DNA of 64,000 nt from Crotophaga sulcirostris (Eukaryota > Chordata > Aves > Cuculiformes > Crotophagidae). Shown here in pieces: positions 1 through 13,500 of the stretch (its first letter is position 1; every line of letters starts with the position of its first letter). The position numbers were made by a program, and so were the translations under genes. The DNA lies in NCBI GenBank assembly GCA_013397455.1, contig VYZB01000237.1, positions 631,794-695,793 on the forward strand, read 5' to 3'. Under the pieces are notes generated by a model. That model ran no database searches. It was not told the DNA's origin and worked only from the letters and a program-made list of their open reading frames with translations.

Positions 1-3000
1 AATTCTTAGGAGAACAATTGGTGTAAGTAAAAATTAACAGTATTTGTTAATTTCATATACAGTTCATTAGCATGAGTTATAATTACTGAACAATCTTTCA
101 AATTTCAAAAAGCCTCTACTATTAAAAAGTAGTCTTTCACTTTCTGAAACCTACTGTCTTTGAAGAAAGGATAAATAGACTGTTTAACACCTCATACCCT
201 TCCCATATTAAAGGTTCACTTTAGGAATAGCAAAGGCAAAGACATTCAAATAGCCAGATTTTGATACATAATATTCAAGAATCTGTTAAAAACAATAGTG
301 ATACGTGCAGAAAATATTTCGGGTTTTACTGAAGTCTTTGACCGGTTAGAAACAACCACTGATGCTACTGTTGCTCAAACTGTAGCTAAACTCTCTCTGG
401 CTTAAGAACAGAATCTATGAGAAATGCAATAATTTGCTTGATCCGAATGTAATGGAATTACATTTATCTTTTCAGTCATTTTTACATAAATTGATCTGAT
501 ATTCTCCTTTTTTTTCTTATATCTGAGGTACATTCTGAACCTTTGCAAAGGTTTTTTTCTCCATGATTTAATAGTTAACAGATGTACTTATATCTAGCCT
601 TGGCTGAGAAATAATTTCAATCTTGACAGTCAAAAATGAGCTCTATATGGTATTCTAACCACCTGCCCACAAGCAAGAAAAATCTGCTTTTTTAGGATGG
701 TGCTAGTGCCAAAGCAAGCAACTTGGCTCAGCTAAGTTGGATGAGGAATGATTGCCTTCAATTTGATTTGACCTTGAGAAATCATAAGGTCTCAGCAATC
801 TGCATACCTTTAGGTGTCATCATGGAACAGACACTGCAGACAATTTCCTCTGCACAGGAGATAATAAACAAACTTTTTTTTCATCGGTAGTGTCTAACAT
901 ACTTAGGACAACTTTTTCCTAACAATGTAAATTGCTGTATGTGGAATTTTTCCACATAAATCCTTCCTTATCAAATTCACAGAATGAAAAAAATAGTAGG
1001 ATATTCAATTTCAGGTGATGCCCAAATCCCAAGACAGGAACCTTATTGTAATATATCATGTAAATTGTATTAGTATCACCACAGAAAATCTTCCACATGA
1101 CACTATACACCTTCAAGCCCTTAAGAAATCTCTTTTTTCTCTTCTAGTTCACACATACAGCCATCTGTGTCTTTTTTAACCCTTTCCTTACATAGACTGT
1201 ATTCTTTTGACCACAAACTGTTATTTAAATCAGTTGGTTTTAGAGCACAGGGTTAGGTACATGAAGCACCTAAATATTTTTTTTCTAAAGACCAGGCTCA
1301 CAGACTATGCATGACAGTATGTCAATAGGTTAGGGAATATTCTCCATTTGTGTGCAGCTATTAAATTTTGCCTCATAGTTGTAATGTGTTTTCCTTAAAA
1401 GATACGGATCAGTCAAATATTACAACGTGTATCCAATCTGAGAACTGGGAAAGTGCTGGAGGAAATCTCATGCTCGGGATACTGCTTCTGGAACATTGCC
1501 AGATCTGATATGTTGCGAAGGAAATCCCCAAAAGAAGACATACCAGAATGACAGCAATGACAGAATCTGAAATAAAAACTCCAACTCAGTGAGATTAGGA
1601 GCATCCATCAAGGAATGCTGACATTTCCTTTGCCTATAATTGGGAAAAATTTTGAGTATCTAAACCTTGTAGGTTTTGCCTTTTGCAATGAAAGTTTTTG
1701 AAGTTTCGAAAAAAATGAAGACTAGTTTACTGTTTTCCTCATTTGAAATAGAAAGATGATCAAACCAAAGCCTTTTATAATAAATAATCTAAGCAGCTAA
1801 AGTAAGCAGCATGCCAAACTGCAAATGGAATCTCCTTTTTCCAAGCTAAAGAATTCCTAACAAAGTGTAGCACCAGTGCAATTCCTATGACTCAGCAGCG
1901 CTAACAATAAGTAGAAATCTGATGTGGCATGTACAGAAGATGTTTGTAGCTCTGTTTTATTAATTAGATAATTTCCCATAAATCATATAATTCTAAACAA
2001 AATAATTAGTAAGCTATTAGTTGCTTCACCAGCTTCTTCAAAATAGCAGTTAATCATTTTTAAAATATACAGTATTCAAGAAGGTTGCTGGATTTCAACT
2101 TAAATTAAAAAGCAGTCTAATCAGATACTGAAATTTACACTTTTTGCCAATTACCTGCTGTGTGAAAGTTATTTAAATTTTCAAAAGCATGCATCATGCA
2201 TTGCTTCAGATAGCTTTTAAACTATATTTCTACCAGATGGCTATACCACACTGAGTGAGGTATACAAATGCAATGAAATCACTATTTTGCAGGACAGTGC
2301 AATATAGTCAGTTACAGCATAACTTTTTGAAACCAGGAGAAATGTAGTCATGCAGAATTTTGCATTACTAATGCAGCTGTCCTTTATACAGTTTAATAGA
2401 ACCTAGATCTAATTTTCATGAGGGCTTTTTTTATACTACATTGGCAGAGCAATGATAATTGGGAATACTATTTCTAAGACCACAAGATGCCAATGTGATG
2501 ACCCAGTTTGAAATATGGATAAGTACAACCCTCAGACTTTCAGGCAGTAATTCATGCAGCGATTATTGAATAATCCACTACTAATTGATATCTTAAGCAT
2601 GCACTGATAAGTGCATTTAAAATTTCTCTTCTTTTATGTCAAGATGCGCTTCATAAATGATACTTGAATTACAAAATATTTGATATTTTTATTACATATT
2701 ATATTGCTAGTTTCATAGATATATGACCAGATGAACTTAATCTGAGTAAACATATAAGCCTAAGTGAAGTGTTCTAAAACTCTGCCATCCAAAAAGCATT
2801 CTGCTTTTATAAAAATGGGAATTAAGATAACTGATACACACTTCTCAGGGACAGAGAGAAATTATTTGTAATGCCACATTACAAACTTGTACGAAAGCTG
2901 CCCTTCAAAGTTTTACATAATAAATTTATCTTGGCAAAGACTTATCTTCCTCCACCAAAAGGGAAAGTTAGGAAAATCTGAAAATACATTCTGTACATCC

Positions 3001-4553
3001 ACTTGCATGTTAATAACTGTTTTGTTTTACATCAACCTGATAAACCACTTATTGTCTGCAAGCTTTATTCTGACCTATATTTTTACCTGTCTATTTTACA
3101 TATACAGTCAAATAGATACATGAAAATACATGACCTACATCACATACATAAAATCAGGTTTCTTAAGCCATATCACTTTAACCTCTGATCCCTCACTTCA
3201 TACATTCTTCCTCAATGCACTCTTTTGATACCTTTAAAATCTGCCTGATTATTATTATGATCATCTCGCTTTTTCTTAAGGCATATAAAACTATGATCAA
3301 ATTAAACCACAACAAATAGATTAAACATTTATCTGAATACCATCTAACTCTAGAAACAAAAACTTAATTAGAAAAACTTTTTAATGCTTTGTAAAATGTA
3401 GCTGATAGTTCATCTGACAATATTTTTCAGTCAGCATTACTTACAGTTAATCAAGTCTGAACACCGTCATGCTATTTATACTTGTTATATTTCTCAGTAT
3501 ATGGCAGCATTGTTGTTAACATATTTGGAAGAAAGTATTGGAAATAATACAAATTAATACACAGGATTGTCTACCAATCCTTCCAATTTATTGATGAGAT
3601 TTGTCAGATTTTGTTTTCAAGTCTTTCTGTAATTGAGCTTTTTTTTTCTTTTGTAAAAAAAATGGTCTTTTGTTATTCCTATGTATGTAAATACATCAAC
3701 AATGTTAAATGCTGTTCTATAAAATTTCTTCCACTTGTTCTAGCAGTCTAGAACATAACTAGAAATAAATGTCATGACAGTATTGTGCATATTTATCTAA
3801 AATTCTTAAAAAATTGAAACAAAGAACAAGCCAGCTCATCCACTAGAGATAGTTTCGGTTCAGGCCTGAAATTCTCTTGATAACACCCTGTTTTGTACCA
3901 GACAAAGCACTGTAACAGAGGAGAGCTTAGATATATTCATAAGACAGGAAACATGACAGATCATTGTTCATAAGAATCGCAGAATTTGTGGGATCATTGC
4001 TATGAGCAAAGGTATCCTGAATAGATCAATTTCCCAGGAAAGGTGTTGATCATACTTCTGGATCCCAATATATTTGACAAAAACATACCAAAGACTTAGT
4101 TTGCAAAAAGAAGAAGGAATCATTGCCTCTAACTGTCTTAATATCACATAATTTCACAGATAATTGCTCAAATTTCTGCTGGTCTAATTTAAATGCAATT
4201 GATTTTTATATTCTGTTTCTTTCTTCCTTTCTTTCACGAATTTTCAAAATAAGATGAAAATATTCAAGTTTTTTTTAACAAGTAAGCAGCTACAAAACTG
4301 CTCTTGCTTTATATGATCAATGTACATGATACAATATGCTCTTTATCTCAATGTGTTTTTCACTAATTCTGCCATTCATTAAGAATTTTTCCCAAAGGTA
4401 TAATTTCATTTAATCTTTGATGATAACTAAATGAGATGCTAACATTTCTAGATCATATTTTATCTTAGTGTAGCCTGTGCCTTAAAGATATGTTGCATAT
4501 CTAGGGCCTGGATTTTGCCCCTCTTTTGATGCTTTTTGCCCATATCCATATAT
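1..4553. other. AT-rich intronic sequence, no recognised gene or repeat
   Basis: Inferred to be part of the long IMMP2L intron downstream of the exon. I see scattered homopolymer runs and short near-palindromes (for example around GCATGCATCATGCAT near 2189) but no recognisable mobile element. A minus-strand stretch at 1409-1566 reads as a possible membrane-spanning terminal exon; it is listed as a finding only because support is weak. Confidence 0.6.
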
Positions 4554-4842
4554 TCATAGAATCATAGAATCGTCCGGTTGGAAAAGACCTTTGAGATCAT
4601 CGAGCCCTCTGCTGTACCTCTGTCTGCATCTGTCCTCTGCTAAACCATGTCCCCTAGAAACTCATCTACCCATCTTTTAAACACCTCCAGGGATGGTGAC
4701 TCAAACACCTCCCTGTGCAGCCTATTCCAGTGCCTAACCACTCTTTCAGTGAAGAATTTTTTCCTAATATTCAGCCTAAGCCTGCCTTGGCGCAACTTAT
4801 GGCCATTTCCTCTTGTCCTATCACCTGTCACTTGGGAGAAGG
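4554..4842 (-). mobile_element. CR1 LINE, 5'-truncated 3' end
   Basis: The left edge carries the reverse complement of the CR1 tail (TCATAGAATCATAGAAT), followed by the typical TTGGAAAAGACCT stretch and a degraded ORF2 C-terminus on the minus strand. That ORF reads through [21 protein letters not shown] and [16 protein letters not shown], the hallmark end of CR1 reverse transcriptase ORF2. The copy stops at about 4842 within the segment for [14 protein letters not shown], a usual kind of 5' truncation. The orientation is sense relative to IMMP2L. The roughly 63-codon ORF is a remnant, not a gene. Confidence 0.93.
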
Positions 4843-7800
4843 GAGCTCATTGATTCATCAAAAAGAAAGCATGCAGTTTCTCATTTTTCTCTACTGCAGT
4901 CTTTCACTCGTGAATCTGTCTGATTCCACTTGCCAACACCATGCTCTTTCAAGTTAAGATTATGAAAATTATTCAGTTCCCTTTTTTTGATAGAAGTCCC
5001 ATTAACCAAATGAGTATATCATTTCATTACCTTCTCACATTTCTCTACTAAATTATATTGATAATTAACATGACTGGCTTTTGCTAATATCATTAACAGT
5101 TATTCATATCATATTATATCATATATTAGATGAGAATCATTTGTTAGATTCATTATCATCAGCTTCATAATCATTACCTTCATAATTTTAGCAAGGTAAA
5201 AACTTACTAGTTATTCTAGATCATCTAAGTAAAATTACCAAACCCTACCATTATTGTCAAACGGGAAATTTAATACCTGTAAGAACAGGAGGATAAATAG
5301 AGACGAAAAAAAATTATTGCTATCAAAAAGATTAATTCTTGCATTGACATAGTAATTTTATAAATATTGAACCAACTGGGAAAATCGTTGGCTAAAATTT
5401 AACCTTTAGATGTGTTTAAAGGAATTGAAGACAATTACTTCGCAGTGAGCAGTTAAGATTTACAGCACTGTAAACAAGACCAAGTTTTCACCTGATACAT
5501 ATAATGGTTTGGGCTTAATGACATTCTGCAGCAATATTTCCCTTTTTCCCTCTTTCAGAAACAGATGTAGAAATTTTGCTCTCAGTACTGCCTAAGCCAA
5601 TTTAAGATTAAAAGTTGTGGCACACAATAGTTGACTCATCAGTTAATCTCCAGTCTGCAGAATTCCGAAGTATTAAATCAATCTCTCTAGAAAGCTCTTC
5701 TTGCTTGAATGCACTTTTTCTCCTCACCCAGCTCCTCCCCTTTAGCAGTTTTGCCATTTCTTCTGCCACAGAAACCGTCAAGGGAGAGGCTGTAGTCCGA
5801 CCTTTGGTTACCTATTCCGTGTATTTTCTCAGCCTCAGGGTGGAGGGAGGTTGCTGGTCAACCCTCCAACAAATGTGCTCTATGTATGAGAGTGAGAGAA
5901 GGGGAGGAAAGAAAGTAGTTTTAAAAATGCTTTCTATCCCGGAGGAGAAAATCATGGCATCTACTGACTTGGACAACCCTGTTGGTCTGTTCCTCTTCTG
6001 AGGAAACACTGAATGGAGAATAGCTCTGTTTTTCCAAAAAGTGGTGATAGAATTGATAACATCAGCAGTGCCTCCTCATCACTGCTAGAGGTTGCTGGAC
6101 TAGAGGGTAAAGATCCTGTATTCTGATTCCTGGATCTCCCTCAGCTTAAATCTGCTTGAATCCCAAATGCTAGGCATAGGCAGAGGATGAAAAGAAATGT
6201 GAAGCCCAAGTGATCATTGTGTTGCCAGCAAAAACTACATAATCAAGGACAAAAAGAATGGCTTGCGTAGAGGTGTCATTCCAGACTTTTCACATAGTTA
6301 CTCATGTTATAATTCAATATTACTGCATTAAACACAGTCAAACCCTTCTCGGTGATCACAAACCAAGCCTTTTCTCCTCCTAGCAAGGGTGTGATAACAA
6401 CTGGATTAGAACCACTCTCTCTTTGTTGCCTGCATTCTTCCTGAATCTCTTCAATTATATTTCATCCAGCTCTTTCAATCCTCGACTTACCTCCTGGAGG
6501 TGAGCATGGGGACATGAAGTCATCATGAGCATGCTTTCAGCTTGTTAAAAAGGTATTAGTTGTGCTCTTGATTTCAGCTAATTTGGAGTCTAGTTGTTGT
6601 CTCCTAAACAACCTGGCACTTCTCTCTACCTGTAGCTGCTTATGATAAAGTGCCAAGGAACTGTTGGACTATCAGACCTCTGAATGGGATAGAAGTGGGA
6701 TTGATGGCAACAAGTCTGCATTCATCTGAGATTCAGATGGTCTGGGTTTTACTGAGCCTATGGAGCCCAAAACAGGGCACTGTGCTACACAAACAAAAGT
6801 ACCACTGAAGCACCAGATATATATATTAAACATCCAGTACAATCTACCCAGTCCTTCTAAAACTGACAGCATACTTCTTTGCTGATGTAAAATGGACTTG
6901 CAAAATAGTTTTTCTAAGTTATCTACTTCATAAAGACTCTAGAACAACTTACTCAGGACTGAGAAAATGTAAGATCCATGACTCAGTAGAGCTTATTTAA
7001 TAAATAGTGAGGAGAGATTCTGCAGTTTCTCATGTCAGAATGGCATTTGCAACTCCTAAAAGAAGGTTTAACACATCACAAAGAACAATACCTTATCTGG
7101 GTGTCTTTAGAACCTTGTAAGATCAACATTGTGAATAGCTGTCTCAGTGAAAACCAGATTCTTGTAGACCTATGAAAGCTAAAAGAGTTTGGAAATATCT
7201 CTGCCGAGCTCCAACTGTAAGAAATAATTCCCCACCCACACACCTCTCAAACAGAAGCTAAATGCTATACCTTCTTTATTGCTTAGCACTATCTAAAGGT
7301 ATTAAAATTTCCTAATCTGCTTTAGGCAGCATATACAAAATGTGGAACTTTAACTTAAAAAGTACTTTCAGGATGGTTTATTATTATTTTTATTTATGGA
7401 AAGGAGAGAGTCGTTATTCTCTATACAATGCAATCCTGAAAATTTACATTTTTCCTTTTACTAATGTTTGGAAAAAATATGAAAATATGCCTTTTATTGC
7501 TTTCCATTATGAGTGCATTTTCATTTTTAAAGGACATTACTATCAAAAAGATAATTGAGATGCTTGCGAGTGAGCTATAAAAATATTAACTCAGTATTGT
7601 TAAATAAATTTATAGTTTTGATACAAGTTATGATTATGATTTTTAAAACTCACAGGTATGTCTTTTTTTTAATCTCAAATCTGTAAGAAAATTTATTTAA
7701 TAGTAATGAAGTGTTAGAAAACAGAAAAATTTCTGCTGAGAAAAAATTACAAAATAAGTGATGTAAAGTCAAGGAAAGAGTTACACAGTCAGAACAGACT

Positions 7801-10214
7801 TTATAAATGTAATGTGACACTGGTCATAATTTGGGAAATTTAAGGGAATCTAAGAACAACATGAAATTTTACATAATTTTCATCAGAAGTTAACTGGTTA
7901 TGCTCTTTTGGGCAGAACTTTCAAATTACACTTTTGCAAGGTTCTCCATCATTTGAGGTTTCCCACCTCTTGTATAGCTACAATGAAAGTCAATCTTAGT
8001 TTATATATCAGTTTATAGATCAGCCTTATTTTAAAGGATTCATGGAAGCGAAAGTGACCTATAATAAAACCTGCAATTGCCAAGAAATATTTTTTTAAAT
8101 CTTTTTATTAAAAAGATTCAAGTATGAATTTTTTTCAGCATTATCAGTGTGAAATATAGTCTAAATTACTGCTACTGAAATGCTGTGAACGTAATGCCAA
8201 TCAATATGCAAATAAAACTCACACTATAATAAAACAGTTGTAATACAGACTTCTCTGAAGCAGCATTTAAATAATTTCAAAACAAACTTTCAAGAGAAAA
8301 AATATATCACATTTATAAGCCTTTATCATGGAAAACTCTACAAAACTTGCATTTTGGTTTATAAAATATTTCAGCCATTTTTTTCCTCACCAGCTCCATA
8401 AGATCATGTGAATGGAGAGAGTTTCATTTTATCTTTTTTTGGAAACATCTAGTGAATATTACTACTTAGTTTTATAAAATATGAAGACTGTTTACAATCT
8501 TCTCCATCACAGCTATGTTAACTGAATTTAATTAAAAAAATTCTGAAGTGCATGCTATGAGAAAATTTAAGTAACCAGGAATGGGTTACTGTCTGTTCAT
8601 AATAAACACGTTGATAATGTGCAATTGTTGCTGGACTAAACATAATACAGCAATATGCTTAGTTCTTGTCCCCTGGCTACATTCATGCTTCTGCAGCTTA
8701 CCATGCTATTTGCCATGAATCCCTGTGTCCCTATGGACACCTGATGGTCCCTCAGGCTCTCAATGAAAATGCCCACAGAGCACTGGCAACATAATGTTGA
8801 TTGCCTGGACATCTTACCTGCCTTTGGGTATGAAGCCTCCAGGAAGGAACCCAATACTACATGTCAATAGGCCAAAGTTAGATAATAACAACTATCTGGA
8901 TCCTTGTATGAACACCTTGCTCACAGTACACGCAGATGTGTACTTGGATCTATCTGGAGAGCAGTGAGGCATTGTATTTTCTTTCCCTGTTGTCCCCAAA
9001 ACTCACTCCAGTGCCACACTCCAGGCAATTTTAGCATAGAATAAAAAATCTATGACCCTCCACAAATGGAAGCACTAAAGTATTCATGTTTCAAAAATTA
9101 TCCATGTGTCTACTCAAGATATTTTGTTCAAAAATTCAAGCAAGGCAAGGTGGATGAAAGGGAGTTTCGTTTGAAATAAAAGTCTGTCAATTTATTTGTG
9201 GCTGATACACACTGCTCCAAAGACACCCCTGAAATAATTTCAAGTGGTAGACATCAATTACTGAATGAAAACACTGAAATAATAGCAGTAACTTTAGTTC
9301 TCAAATTTTAAAGAGCTATCTCTAAGTACTTTTTTATAACTAAAGTCACAGGTGCCTAATTCCATTATTTCTTCACAATTCTAATTAAATTCATTAAATA
9401 AATGATGTTGATGCCCTCATGTCTGATAGTACAAGCAAAGAATGCGGAAATCAGAACACACAGCAGCTGTTTTTAATTTCTAGCCAACTGTCTAAACGTT
9501 ACTGCAGGAATTAGGTTCTTCCTCCTATTTTTAATCTTAGCTGAAACAGAAAAATGAGAACAAAACTGCTCTTTTTGATATTCAAGATATAATAACTTAA
9601 ATACAGGAGCATGAATAACATATGAACATATGCATGTTTATTCAGAGTCCTAGCATAGTCATGACCAATCTATGTGCTGTATTTTTCAAATATTTCCTTC
9701 CTCTGAATAAAATTTTTGCCTTGCAACCCTGTAAAGCAATCAGCCAGAGTGACTTTGATTTCTGTCCTTTACAGCAACTGTATCATCACTTTAAGGGAAG
9801 AAAAGTGATCAGTATGAATGGAAAAATTCTCTTTGAATTTTTGAATGAAAAAGACTTTTATTATCACATATTCTACAAATTATTATTATTATTATGAAAA
9901 TAACAATTATAATTTGAAGTAAGTATCATGCAAACTCTTTTCTTTATATGAGATCCATACCTAAACACAAATATTATTTGGTGTTTAAGTTTAAGATAGC
10001 ATTACTGTATATCTAAAAAGCATTCTCATCATTAAACTTTAATGAAGAGTATAAGAAACGCCTTCTTTCTGTGCCTGAGCAGCAATCCATGTAGCCCTAT
10101 AGACTGTCTACAAACACATGTAAAAGCAGGTAGTAGCCAGGAAAAGCATGTTAGCCTGGCTACTCTCCATGAGCAGAGTTTTACTGTGTCAGAGATGTTT
10201 GATCATATATTATT
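4843..10214. other. Intronic sequence without a recognised gene
   Basis: AT-rich intron. Two stretches, about 5600-6780 and 8620-9010, are visibly less AT-rich and contain ORFs of up to 128 codons (5615-6001, plus strand), but these show no family signature, no splice context and serine- and leucine-rich low-information translations. They may be remnants of old, unrecognised repeats. A short (TTA)5 run lies at 9880-9895. Confidence 0.5.
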
Positions 10215-10500
10215 GTGTACTTTTAGTATCCAATTATCGATCTGTTATCCATTAATTTGTATAATTCATTTTTAAACCTGTTAATACTATCTCTCTTCAC
10301 AGACTCTTGGGGCAGCAAATTCCAGAAGTTCACTATCTGCTGTGTAAAGGAGTCCTTTTCTTTATCTGCTATAGACCCATCGTCTACAACCTCATCAAGT
10401 GCCCCAGTTTTTGTACTGTGGTATTTGGTGAACAAGTCAGCACATGCACTACCTTCACAATTTTTTAAACCTTATGTATTTTTCCCCTCAGTCTCAGTGA
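10215..10500 (-). mobile_element. Ancient CR1/L3-like LINE fragment (ORF2 C-terminus)
   Basis: The minus-strand frame ending at 10223 contains KDSFTQQIVNFWNLLPQE followed by RFKNELYKLMD. This has the layout of the CR1-clade ORF2 C-terminus (FFTERVV-HWN-LP-E-V then FK-LD), but is far more diverged than the other copies here. The plus-strand text (AATTCCAGAAGTTCACTA, GTGTAAAGGAGTCC) also resembles old L3 or CR1 3' regions. The boundaries are approximate, and a homology search could place it in another LINE clade. Confidence 0.6.
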
Positions 10501-13500
10501 ACTGTAGATTTCTTGTGTTTCAGTTGCCAATGTCAGGCAACTGCTCCATCAACATTGGTTTTGTTGATTTTCTCTTTAACTTCTATGTCTTTCTTTAACA
10601 TCATTTCTCAAGAAGCAAGTATTGACAATATCTTTTAGGGGTTTTATATTCCTAGCCTGTTAAAGCAGACCTATATTTGCTGAATATTTCATTAATTTAT
10701 CAGCTTTGGTATTACAATTGAGATCAACAGTGGAAACCTAATAGTTAGAAATGTTTAATTTGGGAATAGTCTAATACTTCTCACAGCAGCCTCCTCTGTG
10801 CCTCATGAGCCCATTTTTAAACATTTTTTCTGAAAAAGCTCAATTACACATAGTCCAGTATTGGACAATAGTAAAGAAATGCTTCATGGAGTCTAAAAAG
10901 ATATAGAAAGCTGATCTTTGCTCTTAGGAGCAGACATTAATAATAGTTTCTTTTTTTTCTCACAACACTGGAATTTCATATTGCTTTGTTAACAGGAAAA
11001 CCCTGCAAAGCAGTAAAAATTCAAGTCAAAGATCCTCAAAGAAATAATCTGAATCACCTACAAAAGAAAGGGCATTGTCCTCATTAATACTTTCACAGCA
11101 TTCAGCAACCTCACAGCACTAAGTCAATTGATGTCTCATTAAACTGGTGCATTTTTCCCATTGTCCTTCTCCCCAAGTACGTTTTTCCATTTAATGTTAC
11201 TAAATCAAGAAAAAGGTCATTCAATATTAATTCTTGAAAAAGCCTTCAGAATTATTCTTTGACCATTTTAAATACCAACAGAGAACCTAATCCTGTGTCT
11301 TGTCATAGCAGCAACTTCCTTGTTATTGCATTGTATGTCAGGAGGAACACAAGTATGCTGAACACTTTATTGAGTCTTGTATCATTAAGAAGTAATTGGC
11401 AAGTAGGGGATTTTTTTTAATTTCTTTTTTGAGTCACGAAGTGCTACACAGAAAGTACTTCTGATTTTTGTTTACATAGTCTTGTGTTATGAGAGTAGTA
11501 AAAAATAGGTATATTTTTGTATAACAACAGAGAATTCCACTATGCTGGGTTTTCTAGAAAGAAAAGTGCGATCAACACAATCAGATGTTTCTAAAGAAGT
11601 GACAGTACAGTGACAGGAAGCCACATAAAATTTTTAATCATAATAGCCTGAGAGGGACACAAACGACCAAATCCTATTTACAAACCACAGACAAGAAGAA
11701 AAAAAAAACAATCTAAATCAAAACTGTTTCTACTTATGATGGTGACAAGAAATGTGTAATCTATGATCAAAACAGTGCAAATATATGTTCCTAAATATAA
11801 TTTGAAATTATGGATGTCAGTCTCTGCCTGCTTTAGCAAAGTTTAAACAGTCAGTTATCACCAAAAGCTAAATCTGAAGCACATGGAAGAAAAAAAAAAT
11901 CAACATGGAATGTATCACATTACTTTGAACATTGACATTACCTTTTGTCAATATACATATTAAAATTGAAATTTTACAGGCATCATGCAAACCAAAAGGA
12001 TCAAGAATAAGACTTCCAGTCTAATGACCTGCAGAATCAATCTATTTAAATACAAAAATTTTCAACTTTAGATTATTGACATCAGATTCCACAATTTACC
12101 CATTGGAAAATGTTTTCATATCTCCACAGACAGTCTGCTATTTCAGTTCCCTTCTGATTACGTAAAGAAGAAAGAGATGATTTTCACCAGACTGAGAGGA
12201 GAACATTAGCCATGAATAACATCTGTAATTAAAATGTCACTAAAACCAATATACATTTTTTAACAGCAAATGATGTAGAAGCTTTGCATTTATAATTAAA
12301 AAAAATAATCAGAAAATAGCCTTAATACCCTCAGTGATTTCAGAGGAGAAAAAAAAAATGGAGACCCATTAAGTCTGAATAGTCTGCATTTCAAATGGTT
12401 CTTTTGTTGAATAAAACAGTTGTCTGGGACAAGAAAAAACATTTCCCCCAATAGGTTTCTAGTGTCATTCAGGGAAAGACTTTGAACCCCTTATTTTGCA
12501 CTATGTTAGTCAATCTTGATCAAACAGAAAAAAGTGACACTACTAAAAGGACTGTACCTGACCCAATTTTTGGGTTGAGAGAAAAAGTCCGTTAGCCACA
12601 AACCAAGTAAAGGTGATAGACAAGAATAAACATATTTGCTACAAAGGGAGATGGCTAAAACTAGTATTGATGAAGCAGCAAGTCACAACTGCCCATCATA
12701 CTATGGTACGTATTTCCCCTGGCACTATTCTTGGAAAGCATTTGAAAAGGCCTTGATGTGAAATGGGAAAATCACCTGGAAGTTTGGGTTACTCATTCAT
12801 TTTGTTCTGCATATGGCAAGAATTATAACATTTGTTCACTTTATAGAGTAAAGTAGTCCTAACCAAAATAAGGGTCCTTGTATGCTTGTCATTTTGTTCT
12901 GGAAACAATATAATTAACTATAATATAACTTCTGTGTAGAACACTTGATTAAGCATATATAGAGAAATAGCAAAGGCAGAGAGGAACAAGCACTACTATC
13001 CACATTTTAACAGTAATATGAAATGAAGAATGATTGGTTCATGCAAGGCTATTCAATAAAACTCAGATTTCCTAATTGCCAGAGAAGACCATATCTTCCT
13101 TATATGACCACTCATACGGTGCTCATATGATCACTTTATTTAAAAAGACAGTTTTTAACTGCAATTTTTCTCTTTTTTCCACCAGTAGGTGTTACTATAA
13201 TATGTTAAGAGAAAAAAATTTATATATACTGTTATAATAACTTAGCTGTACAATACTCAGTCCCATCTGTTCTTGTTTGTTCTTCAACACTGGAAAAAAT
13301 CAGTTTTGTCAGACCCAGAGGCAATGGACCATGAACAGAAAAAACAGAAATACTAATATTGATGCATTTCCACAGGCTTCTTTCTTCAAGGTCATAGATG
13401 ATCTGGATTTGCATGGGTTTCTCCCACAGCAACAAAGGCACATCACAAGACAACACGAGGTAGGAGAATAATAAAGTGGTTTTGGTGTCACACACATGAG

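Noticed and set aside
4640..4853. Overlapping 60-80 codon ORFs on both strands as small protein genes
   Set aside because: They lie entirely in a CR1 3' end; the minus-strand frame is the decayed ORF2 C-terminus and the plus-strand frames are its shadow.
5615..6001. 128-codon plus-strand ORF as a gene
   Set aside because: No recognisable domain, promoter or splice context, and it overlaps a minus-strand frame; consistent with chance in a less AT-rich patch.
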